64,000 nt of DNA from Lineus longissimus (Eukaryota > Nemertea > Pilidiophora > Heteronemertea > Lineidae). The notes beneath the pieces were generated by a model, which saw nothing but the letters and a program-made list of their open reading frames with translations, did not search any database and was not told where the DNA came from. The position numbers and the translations under genes were made by a program. Below, in pieces: positions 10,894 to 22,802 of the stretch (its first letter is position 1; each line of letters starts with the position of its first letter). The stretch spans positions 10,542,001 to 10,606,000 of the forward strand of contig NC_088316.1 of the NCBI RefSeq assembly GCF_910592395.1. The letters run 5' to 3'.

Positions 10894-11272
10894 AAATCAT
10901 TTAGTGACTATTTCTCCTATTCCAATTATGCTTCTATTCCATCAAGTATTTGACAATGAGGACATTGCCTTGTGTCCACGGGGAGGAATGTTAACTAGCT
11001 GATCCTTACTGATGAAATATCAAGGGATTGTCGCTATCACTTTGCATTTAACGCATCCTAATGTGACCCGCTACTTCGTTCGCCACACACGGCAGATATA
11101 AGCCATACATGGCATTGTCTGTATATTATTAGAACAGGTGTATCATTTATTCTTATTGTCCAAAGATTAGTATCTAGATTTATTCAGTGACACTCCCTAC
11201 CCTAGCTCTTATGTTGTCGCAACAGGTATTTCTTTAACCTTGAGGACAATGTCTTTTCGTTAAGGGGTGGCA
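10894..11272 (+). other. LTR element 3' untranslated region with polypurine tract
   Basis: Non-coding. Two similar blocks (TGAGGACATTG...GGGGAGGAATGTTAAC near 10955-10991 and TTGAGGACAATG...AAGGGGTGGCATGTTAC near 11239-11278) each look like a polypurine tract followed by TGTTA. The second borders the 3' LTR. Confidence 0.5.
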
Positions 11273-11664
11273 TGTTACATAGCCTGTACGTATTCCCTGC
11301 TATTATTTATAGGCCCTTGCCAATATGCATAGTTTAGACATGTGACCGTAGAGCTGTAAGCCAAACATTATTTGTAAGATTTAATGTAATTATAGGCCTA
11401 ATTGAACTCTTATAGGCCTATACCACTTAACTTGTTTTGACGTTGCTAGAGGTTGGTTTTGGAATGTTTTAAGAGAGTTCAGGAATAGCCACCAACAGAG
11501 GAACCCCTGTTTGGATGAGCTCCTACTCAAAATATTAAAAGTTTCATCATCACCATTATCTTATCTTCAAGTTACGTTTGTACCATCACATTCCTCCACG
11601 CTGTCTGGCTCAAGTCTTCTATTGGCTTGAGTTAGGACAAGAACACGCCTTCGCTGACATGACA
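11273..11664 (+). repeat. 3' LTR
   Basis: It runs from TGTTACATAGCC after the polypurine tract to ATGACA. From 11319 on it is a direct copy of 7458-7806. The TG...CA ends fit an integrase-processed LTR. Confidence 0.8.
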
Positions 11665-12680
11665 CATGGTCACAAAGAGTAACTGCAGTCTGAACCTTGA
11701 CACATTGAAATTCAGCCGGAGACAAACCAGTCCAGTTACAACCTAGGGACAGCCAGTAAATGCAGTTAGGACCTTTATATCAATTCATTTGAAGTTTAGT
11801 TTGTGGAAAATAGCATCAATTTGGCCTAGTGGACTATGCGCATCATTCATGAGATATAGCTGAAAGAAGTTTGTGAGAAAAAGTTACCTTTTTGGCTGAT
11901 GAGCAAAAGTGCCAAAGTACACAATGGCACCATTGGACCATCATGTAACTCAATGATCAAAGCATCAAGAGTAATGGAGCATTCAGCATCAATAATTATG
12001 GAGACATGCCCCAGAAACCAATAACGGTCAATTTAAGCTATTTGACCCCTGTGACCTTGAAAAAGTAGGTCAAATAAAAAACCTGGGTATTATGTGATGT
12101 AGTCTCATGAGCAGTGCCCAGAGTAAAAATGTCATGATTTTAGCAAGCAGAACTCATGAGATATAGCCAAAAGTAGTTGTTCACATGAAGCGCACGTACC
12201 CTGGGGCCAAGCGTTGTTTGAAAATCATCAAAAGTGCCAAAAGGCACAATCGCACCATAACACCTTCAAATCACTCACAGATGAAATGTCTAGCATTTAT
12301 GGTTACAGAGATATGCTCCGGAAACCAATTTCGGTCAATTTACGCTATTTGACATTTGTGACTTTGAAAAGTAGGAAAGGAAAGGAACCTTCGTCTAAAC
12401 ATTGGAATTCCCACAGTGAAAATCATTGCATTCCGCAGAAGCGTTCTCCTTTAAATCCCTGGAAACGGATTTCAAGATGGCTGTCCTGGTGGCCATCTTA
12501 GATAGTTGATGGCGCCCACTATCGAAAGGAACCTTCATCTAACCATAGACAATCCCCACAGAGAAAATAATTTCAATCGGTGAAGGCATTCTCTAGTTGT
12601 CGCACGGAAATGGAAAAGTTTACGGACGGACGACGGACATGGTGTTGACAAATTGCCCCTTCAAAGGCGGGGGCATAAAA
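11665..12680. repeat. dispersed repeat family (GACCTTGAAAAGTAGGTCAAAT type)
   Basis: Degenerate units share the phrases GACCTTGAAAAAGTAGGTCA, ATGTGATGTAGTC and a terminal GGACGGACGACGGACA. Related units form a tandem block at 21040-22560. No coding potential. The family type is unidentified. Confidence 0.6.
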
Positions 12681-15414
12681 ACTGATAACCTTTAACCATC
12701 CACTAGAATCTAATCAAGACATCTCACCTGGTCAGTTGTGAGCGGATGATCGACTTGTACCATTGATTCCAAGTGATTTTATTCCTTCTATCATCGCTTC
12801 ACTCCAACCAAAATGGCTGGATGTCTACATAAAGCTTCAGGCGCGCCAAACATAACTGCACAACTGTGACGTTGCTCAAGATGCCAAAGTATTGCCTCGA
12901 ACCGCAAAATTCAAATGCGGCTTGCAATGTCCAAAACCTTACATTTTTGCCAACTACCGCCAACGTGGTGACATAAATCGAAGCTAATCTATACAGACCT
13001 CTTCAACTTGACTTCAAACTCCTATCTGCTGGAATAAAGCGACAATATTTTTTTGGTAATTTACCCTGGCGAGTTGAATTTCAGTCGAATTGCGCTGAAT
13101 TTTTCCGTCAGCAGCATATCTTTGGCTGTTCTTCCCGAAGGCCAGACTTACAAAATGCCCAATTTGTCCACGATGGAAGGATGGATGGAAGGACAGACAC
13201 CATTCGAATAGCTATTTGACTAGTTCCGCTGACTTTTTCAGCTGAACTAAAAATGGTCATGCTCGTGGATAGTTTACAAGTCTCTTTCTAACATATGATA
13301 CCACTTGTGCAATAATATATCATCTGAGATGTCATCAAAATAGGGTGGAATTCGGGGAACGCACGTTGGACATATTTTTTAACTTCAAAGAGATGGGTAT
13401 CCTTTGTTATCACAAACATTACACATACTTTTTTTCAGAAGTATTCTTCACGACGGCACATCACCATCCCATCAGTATAGTGCCACTCCCAGCCAGGGCA
13501 GTAAGGCCTAAAAAATCTGTGCAAGAACCTAGTTAGGCAACTTTAGTCACACATAATTCAAAATCAAGAAACAAAATACAGTCATAATTGCTGAAAAATG
13601 TTACTTCGTCATCTCCATCCACATGGAAGTCATTCTCCTCTTCATATTCACTTCAATCTTGATGTGATTTCTCATCTTGTGCTAATCGATGTCAACTTTC
13701 ATAACATTCTTCTTGTAGTGTCTGCTTGAAATCCATTTTTGCCTCAGGAACAAACCTACAACAAAGATTGAATATAGTCAAACGCGCCAAAGGTCGAGGA
13801 AAAGGAGTAGAACATGCATACATCGCGATATCACCTTAAACAGCTTCAGATCTCTTAAATGAGTTAAATGTATCTACAGGATGATCTGTGCAGTTCATGA
13901 CGAGTAACGAGATGGAGCGAGTGCTTAGATCGAGTACGAGTGGCAGTTTCAAAATTATTCAATTCAGGCATATAATCTCTTCCCAATATATAACATGTGG
14001 ATTCATTTGACAAAAATCTATTGCATTGCCATATTGGTTTGTATCTGACCACCCTTCCTTCACTCACCTGATTCTAGAGTCTGTAGAAACATGCACAGAA
14101 AAATCAGTCGCATGTCACCAGCAGACGTATCAGAAGCCATGTAATGCAACACAACTTCCTATGACGGTCAAATTGTCAATTTTTAAAACCTGGAACATCC
14201 GTGAAGCGTCAGTTTTTAACGCACTAAAGAGTTCAAAACTTATTGACATGTGACTGGTTTTGCCAAGCGCAGGCCATATTGTGCAATACCAACTCACTTT
14301 GGATATTTTTTCGGCAGGATGTGTTGGTTTCAGTTGAATGGAGTTCGAGGATCAAGCGTGGTTTGTTGATCAGTGATATTCTGCTTCAGACATGTCGAAC
14401 TGCCACAATTACTCGTCTCTTGCTCTCTTCGTGACAGCTTCCTCTCAACATTATTTATACACTTTACTTTGGATCCTAGTCGACCATCATTTTCAACGAA
14501 GGATCTTCAGAAAGATTCCTCCGGACTGAAGAACTTGGATAAACAGTTCGCATCGATAACTCAGTACAAAGTCTTCTTCGCAGTGCCGATTGTCCGACAA
14601 GTACAGCATCTTACCAAGGTTTTTCTACGTTGAAAAAGTTTGGATCCTGTGACATAACTGGTGGCAACAGACACTGAATTATCACCGAATTATCCTAAGT
14701 TGTCAATGCATAGCTTCTGTTAATTTACTCTTGCAATATATGGATGGTGGATAATGGCTCTCATGCTGGTCAGCTGGTAGTGGATAACGACTGTCGCTAA
14801 CCTGAAATTACAAAGGCAGATGCTCAGAAAAGTAGATGGTCTACAGTTAAGTAGTATCACTGGCTCTTAGTAACCTGAAACTAGGCGGTGAGCAGTACTG
14901 TAAGTGTGATAGTAATTGACAACCTGCGAAAAGATTGTCGCCATTTTGAAGAGGCCCCGCTCTCCATTCTTTACAAAAAAATGAGTTAGCAAATTTTCAT
15001 GCCTCAACACTTCGCAAATTTCCAATGTCTCTTTCCTATGATAATTACTCCAACCAGTTTATTATGTTCACTAATTATCACTTAATACTTGTAACGTCCA
15101 AATATTGTCCAATAACAAGAAAATCGACATTGAACTGAAATCTAGCGGACGAAAACAGTTCAGCGCCATTACCGATCACGTGATGTCTGCAGCCCAAAAT
15201 GATGGTCCTTATAAATTGGTAATATTGATGCATGGGTACGGCGAGGATTGGTCTGCAGTGCATACTTGATTGCAAATGGCGCTCAGTCTTTACTCGTCCG
15301 CTAAAAATATATTTCACTTATGTTAATTTTCTTCTACAATGTAAAGGAAGTGTAGTAGTTTGTACACATTTGGGTAGTTTATATACCGTAACTAATTTAC
15401 AACAAGATGAACTC
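12681..15414. other. non-coding stretch
   Basis: Several short frames occur, but none has recognisable content or consistent splice sites. I support no feature here. Confidence 0.4.
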
Positions 15415-15490
15415 GGCCGGGTTGTTCAAAAGCACAAAAGTGACGTTATCCTTAAAGGTTACTTTAAGTATCCTTAAGGACGTTATCTCT
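15415..15490. mobile_element. isolated Harbinger-like terminus
   Basis: GGCCGGGTTGTTCAAAAG followed by AAAGTGACGTTATCCTTAA closely resembles the left end of the Harbinger element at 20052. No partner end was found, so this is probably a solo or broken end. Confidence 0.35.
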
Positions 15491-15539
15491 TTCAGTTAAG
15501 CCTATTAAAATGTTCACATTAAGACTTGGTTTGCAGGCT

Positions 15540-15915
15540 AAGTTTGCAGGTGTATTTAAAATATGCACAAGTTTTGGCAAAACGTGAAGCGTAGATGCTC
15601 TGAGATGCGATTTCAGACCATTTTTGTCATTAAAAATCACTGTTACTGACCCTTTAATAATAGGAAATTTTAGAAATGTATGCGATTTCAGGCCATTCCT
15701 GACGACAAGTTATATTACGTCAGGTACGAAAATAAGTCGACGGGAGCCTACCTAACCAATTATGCGGAATGCGATGTTTGAGCGAATTTTGAGATTCTAT
15801 GAGCTAATAATGCGGTTTCAAGGCATCTTGAGGGATGTACTTCAAAAAAATGTATGTTCTGCGCGAGCGGGGGGGGGGGGGGCGGACCCCCTTGACCCCC
15901 TGGACACGCCCCTGC
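15540..15915. repeat. degenerate internal repeats and poly-G
   Basis: Phrases such as GATGCGATTTCAG(A/G)CCATT recur about every 100 bp and end in a G13 run with a CCCCCTTGACCCCCTGGACA tail, a typical degenerate dispersed repeat. No coding signal. Confidence 0.35.
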
Positions 15916-16328
15916 AGTGCGTGCGTGTTACGTAATGGTCGAAATCCGTGGTGCTGCCCGAGTGAAAATGAGCAAATTTACTAAGATTTTGCTTAAAGGG
16001 TAACTCGTGTCAAATTTCACCATATAATGTTTTAGCTGTTTTTGACAAATGACAACGTCACTTTCACATAAATCGGTAAGGTCGAAATGCACATTTTCTA
16101 GAAATTGATGGTTTTAATCCCGCCCGGACGGCTCGCTTCGATGCCGTTGAAATCGCGCTACGTCGACGACGTTTTCGTTGATGACGTCACAACATGAACA
16201 TTTTCGCGGTCGCGGTGGTTTACATTCCTGCGAAAAAAAAAATCTCATTCGTTTATTTACAACTTCCATTGACCATTGACATTCCATCCTGTCCTTACAC
16301 AATATATACACGATAAGAACTGAAGATT

Positions 16329-16600
16329 ATGGAGAAGAAGAAGAAAAGGGTTGTCGGGTGGCGTTGTGCTACGATGTTTTGCGGCAACACCAGCAAAACT
16401 GAAGGTGTTGGGGTTTTCCGCTGGCCTGAACCTATCAAAGAACCGGGCCGTCACCATGAAGTTCGAGTCAAGAGGTCACCAGCCGGTGGTTCATCTTCTC
16501 CTCCTGATGCTCTGCCGGAACACAACTTCGAGAACCAACTCCAAATTCGTCTGCCGTTGGGGGTCTTCCAGCACATTTGGAAAAAATCTCCAAGTAACGA
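16329..16600 (+). pseudogene. THAP-type zinc finger exon, frameshifted
   Basis: From the ATG at 16329 the frame gives a basic lead, then RCATMFCGN and GVGVFRWP, which match the first half of a THAP domain (C-x(2-4)-C followed by the FxFP-like block). The second half should supply C-x2-H. LC-R-N and EHNFE appear there but in two different frames, so a single-base indel near 16515 breaks the zinc site. A donor-like GTAAGG follows at about 16601. THAP domains bind DNA in P-element-type transposases and their domesticated relatives. Either the exon is dead or the sequence has an error. Confidence 0.45.
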
Positions 16601-17483
16601 TGTAAGGGAAGGGACGCCCCCCCCCCCCCCCCCAAGTCCACAGTCCGAGTCATTTCATCATAAATTTCCTAAGTCCAACCAGGAAATTCCATCGCTGACG
16701 TCATAATAATGGTATTCCTAAAACTATTTTTAGACCTCATTTAATATTCATTAGATTTTCCTGAGCGTACGCGAACTACTGCGGATATAGCTTCTTCCTT
16801 GAGCGAATAGGAAAATACTCGACGGTCTAACTAACTTGTTCATGTTGTGACGTCATGATGTCACGTGACTTAGTGCGGGTTTTTCAAAACGTCTTCGGCA
16901 GTTGGCCAGTCTGACGCGATTAAAACAGCGATTTTATAATAAATCTAATCAAAAATGGAAAATTTGAGCTTTACATAAATTGTGATCAACAATTAAAAAT
17001 GGACGTATTTCCGCAAAGTTGTAAATCACATCATAGTATCACTTTAACTATAGACTCAACTATTACCTGCTAAATATTACTAACTGTATTTATTTTGATA
17101 GTTTGATGCATTTGAAAATGAAAGAGACGTGTTTTAACATTAAAAAAAAAAAATCTCAACCGCTACGGGGTGGACAAGCCAAAGAGAGTAATTCTCTGGC
17201 ATGGTTGATCAGTAAGGAAACAAATTTTTTTATAGAGACAAATATGTTTTTGCTTTAGATTTAAAGATGTTTTTGTTTTTACAGGAGAGCTATTTGTTTC
17301 TTTCCCAGAGGAAAAATAACTGAGGAAAGCTATTTGTTTCGTTTCCAGAGGAAATTCAAGTTACTTTGATGGGGAGAGGTATTCATTTATTCCCAGAGGA
17401 AATTAAAATGGTTATTTTCAATGGAATAGAGATATTCATTTTTTTCTCAGAAAAAAAAGAAAACTTGTTGACCATCATATTGC

Positions 17484-17630
17484 GGAAAAGGAACGAAGCT
17501 ACCCATGATTGGTGCAGCGGCCAGATTTTGAAGTTTCTTGGCAAATGTGACAAGAGTTGCAGTGGCACTATATTATTGGCTGAATTCAAGACGAGGCTGA
17601 CCAAGCCAGGCATTGAAGCTGGATTCGAGA
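17484..17630 (+). CDS. candidate internal exon, unknown
   Basis: A frame with ordinary amino-acid content (THDWCSGQILKFLGKC, then LTKPGIEAGFERG) ends at a consensus donor GTAAGAAAG at 17631. I recognise no domain, and the upstream acceptor is not clear. It might belong with the THAP exon upstream, but the frames do not join convincingly. Confidence 0.2.
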
Positions 17631-18431
17631 GGGGTAAGAAAGTCGGTTAATTTTCAGTTATTAATATTGTGAGCGCACTCCTGTATCGCGGTCTTGAATA
17701 AATTAACCCCAATTAGTATTCCACTAGCACTGTTTAATTCTGACTTCGCCTTCTTACCTGTGACCATTTACCCTATCTGACGAGAACCCTCTTGACGCCG
17801 TCGATCGCTTCAATATTGCGGGCAAGGGCCAAAGCTTTCATTGCTTTCTGCCCACTTCCAGGGTTCCAACAGGGAACTTAACAACGATAAAGTGCTTTGA
17901 CAATCTCCTTTTTTGCTTAAGGGTTTTGCCACCGGCAGCCATTTTGGTTCAAATTTTGCTGGGTCATAATAGGACTATTGCCCATAATTTCTCTCTCTTG
18001 CATTACTATTGTACCCCAATTCCCCGAGGCAATGAAGCAAAGGTTAGAGACGGTATACCTACACAACCTGGGGTAAAATATTACTTTTAGAGGATGCTGC
18101 ATGTCCTCTTAGTCCCGGCGATTTACAGCACCTTTCACCTTTGTCCTTTCTCTTGTGCATCGAGGTATTGGCATGCAAAAACAATACCGGAGGAAGAAAT
18201 GTTTAGCAAAGTGAAGCCAAAATGTGTTCTCAAAAGAAATCTAAGATGGATTTCATCTTAATAGGCAGTTGACCCCTAGAAGTTAGCTGGCTATTTGCGA
18301 GTTTGCCTATAAAGGTTGTATAAAAGCAAGTAGTATTTGCAATAGGCTAGTCAAAGTCTTACTAAAGTGCATTTATATTGCTTATGGCTTATTAGTAATA
18401 GCGGATATATCTTTATCCATAACTTTTACAG

Positions 18432-18566
18432 GATGGTTTGAGTGTTGTGTCTGGTTCAGCGGCTGATTCGGAGGTAACATGCGCTTGGGTTCAGGGATTG
18501 ATTTCAGGAACATACATGGCCAATGTGTTAGCAACGGAAACCTGGTCAGGAGCGACAAGATGATGA
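18432..18566 (+). CDS. candidate terminal exon, unknown
   Basis: A good acceptor (CATAACTTTTACAG) precedes about 44 codons of balanced composition (SVVSGSAADSEVTCAWV...) ending in TGA. No domain is recognised and no partner exon is certain. Confidence 0.2.
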
Positions 18567-18599
18567 TGCAGTACTTTTTAAAGATTACCCCCAGATAAA

Positions 18600-20048
18600 A
18601 GAACAGAATGGTTATTTATTCTGACAAGTAGTTTCTCCTTCAACCAAGTTTTCCACAACTTTTTTATGATAAGAAATGATTTTTGATGCCGCTGGTAATT
18701 AGTGGTATCGTCATCCCGTTCCTCCTGGTCGTGGTTGACTCTTTATTTTAACGTTGTTAAGTCTTTTATGATGTATTGATAATGTATGTTCCTCAAGTGA
18801 TGATAGGACTATATGCCGACTTACCGGCGGTGCACATCAGTCCTAAAGTCTCATCCTTTCCTGAAGGATGGATGATACGCATAACGACGGTAACCCGGCA
18901 TGAGTTACTGGTTACTGGTTACTGGTAGCTTGAGTGCCTTTTTGCTTATACATGTAAGTAGTGTATGAGAGGCAGAATTCATATGCCCTATACCGACACG
19001 TGTAAAAGTATTAAATCACGCCATCCATATATCACGTACATGTATGATGGTGCAATGTTTTACGGCGCTGTTGGTCAATCACCACGTTACATGTTTCTCT
19101 TAAAGAAGATTAAGAAAATCAAAAGTGCCAAATATAATTTGAAACATGGGCAATGCTTTTTGAGAACGGACCGCTTGCTTGAAAATCTATTGAAGAAATA
19201 TTCGACGCAAAAGATGCCTACAACGACCAACAGGTACTTTTAGATAAAAGCTGAGTTTTCAAAAGGCTGGCCTAAAAATCGTTTAACTTGAAATTGCTAA
19301 AGTTTGTTCCATTTTGTCTAAAACAATCATATTTATCGCATTGACCAATCAACTGAAATCATAAACATAACGCATACGATACGCATATTTTTCTAGATTG
19401 AGTTCCCGGAGTTGCTGGCATCCATGTAAAAAACGGTGTCCCACTCCAACAGATGATGATGCGTGGTTGTCCAAGAATGGAGATAGACAGCATTGGAAGT
19501 TTCGTAGGGTACGTGATAGACTACTATACTAACGATTTATCATTTCGCTGACTAAACATTTTAGGGTGATACGGGCGGAATATAGTCCAATGATTAATAA
19601 CGCTGGTGTAACAGTAACAAATGCCCCCCTGGAAAAAGTGTCCGACCCTATTGTATTCTGCAATATGGTTCTATAGAGACCCTGACCGTCAAAAGCTCAG
19701 AGATTGAAGCGCATAATAGAATCCTTTGTTTCCCGGGCATTCTATCCCAGGACATTTTAAACTTCAACACCGGGTTATAAAGTTCTTAAACTCGCTTTTA
19801 ATAACGGTGGTTTCTGAAATATACAAATGATAAAAAAACTGAATATAAGTACACAAATAAATGAAAACATACACATGAATGAAAATGAAATACATGCGCC
19901 TAATAAACAGATCTATAGCAATAATCCAAGTTCGTCGCGCACAATCTATTCTAATAAGCAATGGTTTCGTGTAGGCCTACAAAGACAACGTCTGGAAGTC
20001 TCTCAAATCACATCACAATAAACGGCTTATCAACACCATTTTTACACT
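18600..20048. other. non-coding stretch
   Basis: It holds a short ACTGGTT repeat at about 18903-18927 and otherwise no supported feature. Confidence 0.4.
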
Positions 20049-20266
20049 CTGGGCCCGGTTTGTTCAAAAGAAGAAATACATCTTTAAAGATAACTTAATG
20101 TTAAAATTCCTAACTTGGCATTAAGATAACGTCAAAGTTTTATTTTGAGTTGTTCAAACAAGATTAGCCTAACATTGGCGTTATCTTTAACGTTAGATTT
20201 AACTTACCTAAAACCCTACGTTAAATCTAACGTTATCTTTAACTTGGCATTAGCAGCCATTTCAAG

Positions 20267-20676
20267 ATGGCGTCTGGCAACTTGGCACTTTTTCCCGTTG
20301 AGGGAGCTTTTCGAAAAAAACGAATTTATTTGCCGCACACGAATCATTTAGATAGAGACTTTCAGCGACAAGAAGTTAAGAGTACAGATACACAAGAGAA
20401 ACACTGATTTTGATTTGCGATTTAATGAGAGAGGAGCTGGAGAGATCGACAAAGCGGTCTCTCAGACCGAGTGTAGAAATTCAAGTTTTAATAGCACTGC
20501 GCTTCTTTGCTTCGGGTGCCTTCCTAGAGGTTATAGGAGATACATTTGGTGTTGACAAGGCAACAGTTTCAAGGGTGGTTCACCATGTGGCTGATCTTCT
20601 CCACAACATGTCTGCGGACTTAATCAGGTGGCCTAGCTGACCATGAGGAAATGAAGCGTATAAGGCCATGGGAATG
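20267..20676 (+). pseudogene. H2 Harbinger transposase, 5' part
   Basis: It begins at an ATG at 20267. After an early frameshift the frame reads ICDLMREELERSTKRSLRPS, ALRFFASGAFLEVIGDTFG and DKATVSRVVHHVADLL, the helix-turn-helix N-terminal region of HARBI1-like transposases. A second frameshift after the RWPS block puts the continuation (DHEEMKRIR) in another frame. The gene then breaks at the TTAA element and resumes at 35938. At least two indels show that this copy is dead. Confidence 0.8.
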
Positions 20677-20677
20677 A

Positions 20678-22683
20678 TTAATCCTGTTTACCGTCTGAGA
20701 GATTTAAAAAGATGATGAGGCTTTTTTTCATTTTTCATTATTCATTATTGGTTTACAGTCTGATTTACTGGTCAAAACGCGCGATTCAGCAAGTTCCAGC
20801 AAATGGAAATCAGGTCGGTCATCAACATGAGGGATTGTAAAAATGTCATTATTATGATGAAGAGCCTACCCTGCCAAGTTTTTATTACAAGTGTTTTTCA
20901 ATCATTTAAGGTAAAGATGAACCACTGGAAAGATTATTTAAATAAAATGAAACGGCCAGGGGCCATTGTGCTCACCGTAAGTATTTTTAGTAGACAGTTA
21001 CAGAAAGTGCTACAGTATGTAGGCCTCTCATAATTTATACATGCATCTGTGACCAGTTCAGAGCCGGCCCTGGCCAAGTGGTGAATCCGAGACTTGTGGT
21101 TCCAAGCTTGTAGAGTCTAGGTGAAAATGATAGTGAAGAAACGTGCCACTCCATGACAATGGTGAATATATTTTTAACTTTGACCTCAGTGACCCTGACA
21201 GGTAGGTCAAATAACAAACCAGGGTGATATGTGATGTAGACACATCCACCTGACCATAACAATTTCATCACTCGTTACACTACAGCAATCGGCAAAAAAC
21301 GATTTCCAAGATGGCCGCCTAATTAAATCTATGGCACCAAATAAATAAAAAAATGAAGAAAATGTAAAATAGAACTCAGAAAAGAAAAAGGAAAAGATAA
21401 AAAATAAAAATATTTTTGGCTGTCCTTGACCGGGGTTTGAACTCACGACCTTTGGATTGCCACAATACGAGGAAAAACCCACAAAACATGCAATTTCGGC
21501 CATATTTGACGATCTGGCTGAAACTTGGCATACAAATAGTGGCTTCTTAGATGCATCATTACACAAAATTAAAACTCTTTACATTGAACAACGACAAAAC
21601 GTACCAAGAACGGTAAAGTTTTCAACTTTGACCTCTGTGAACTTGAAAGGTGGGTCAAATCAAAAACCCGTAAGATATGTGATGTATCCTTGCTGGGAGT
21701 ACCTACCATGAAACTTTTATCAATAATCAAAAACAAATCAGTAATAAGCGAGAAATCACACTTTTTGAGTTTTGAGTTTGGGCCCCCTGGTGGCCAAGTC
21801 AATAATCAGACCGAACCAAAATTCAGTGTAAAAGGTCAACTGACCTAGGGGGTCATTTGTTCAAAGTTTCAAGTTCATAACTGTTGCGGTTGAGAAACGT
21901 GCCATAGTTACACTCAAACGGCAAATTTACGCCATTTGACCTCTGCGACCTTAAAAAGTAGGTCAAATCCGAAAAATCGTGCAACATCTGAGGTAACCTT
22001 GCTAGGGGTCCCTGCCATAAAAATTTCATCAAAAACAATTTGCTAATAAGCAGGCTATTGCACTTCTTACTTTTTCTGTTTTGGCCCCCTGGTGGCAAAG
22101 TCAAGAATCAGATCAGGCTGAAATTCAGCACCAGAGGTTATCTGATATAGGGGGTTATATGTACCAAGTTTCAAGCTCATAGCTTTGGTGGTTGAGAAAC
22201 GTGCCATAGTTACACTCAAACGGCCAATTCACGCCATTTGACCTCTGCGACCTTGAAAAGTAGATCAAATTAAAAACCTGTAAGATATATGATGTATCCT
22301 TGCTATGAGTATCTACCTCAAAAGTTTTATCGAAAACAAGTCACTTATAAGCGAGATATCACACTTTTTAGATATCCACATTTGGCCCCCTGGTGGCCAA
22401 GTAGAGAATCAGATCGGACAGAAATTTAGTGTCACGGGTCATCTGACCTAGGGGGTCATGTGTACAAAGTTTTAAGTTCATAGGCCTAGCGGTTAAAAAA
22501 CGTGCCACTGTTTTTGAACTAGGATACGACGGACGACGACGGACACTGCGGTATCGTATAGACTCCCCTACGGTGAGCCAAAAATGATGACAACAATAAA
22601 ATAAATAGATTTTTTTTAAAATAATGAAAATATTTCATGTTTGCTCAGAAACCATGCGGGAGGTGGACGGTAAACAGGATTAA
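20678..22683. mobile_element. TTAA-bounded element with 18 bp TIRs, filled with tandem repeats
   Basis: TTAATCCTGTTTACCGTC at 20678 and its exact reverse complement ending at 22683 bound the element. TTAA at both tips recalls piggyBac-type insertion, although the tips lack the usual CCY start and similarity extends a few bases outward, so the exact boundary is uncertain. The inside is non-coding. It interrupts the H2 transposase gene. Confidence 0.6.
21040..22570. repeat. tandem ~300 bp repeats, four to five degenerate units
   Basis: Each unit has the blocks TTTGACCTCTGCGACCTTGA, AGTAGGTCAAAT, TATGTGATGTATCCTTGCT, TGGCCCCCTGGTGGC and GTCATCTGACCTAGGGGGTC. The array ends with ACGACGGACGACGACGGACA. 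It is the same family as 11665-12680. Confidence 0.75.
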
Positions 22684-22802
22684 TAATTCGAAATGATTAC
22701 GGGTACGGCAGCCGTATCCCCAATATGAAATTTTATTCGTACGTCACACTTCTGCGCATGACCGTTTTCATGCAACTTCCGCCCAAAATTCAAAACTGAA
22801 AA

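Larger units (their letters stand above)
7458..11664 (+). mobile_element. non-autonomous LTR retrotransposon, split by a LINE
   Basis: Two nearly identical ~345 bp sequences (7458-7806 and 11319-11664) end in ATGACA. The first is followed by a primer-binding-site-like TGGTGACCCCGACG and the second is preceded by a purine-rich AAGGGGTGGCA. The internal region holds only a gag-like frame and no protease, RT or integrase. An L2/CR1-type LINE sits at about 8845-10675. Few substitutions separate the LTRs, so insertion was fairly recent. The 5' LTR has lost its first ~46 bp. Confidence 0.8.
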
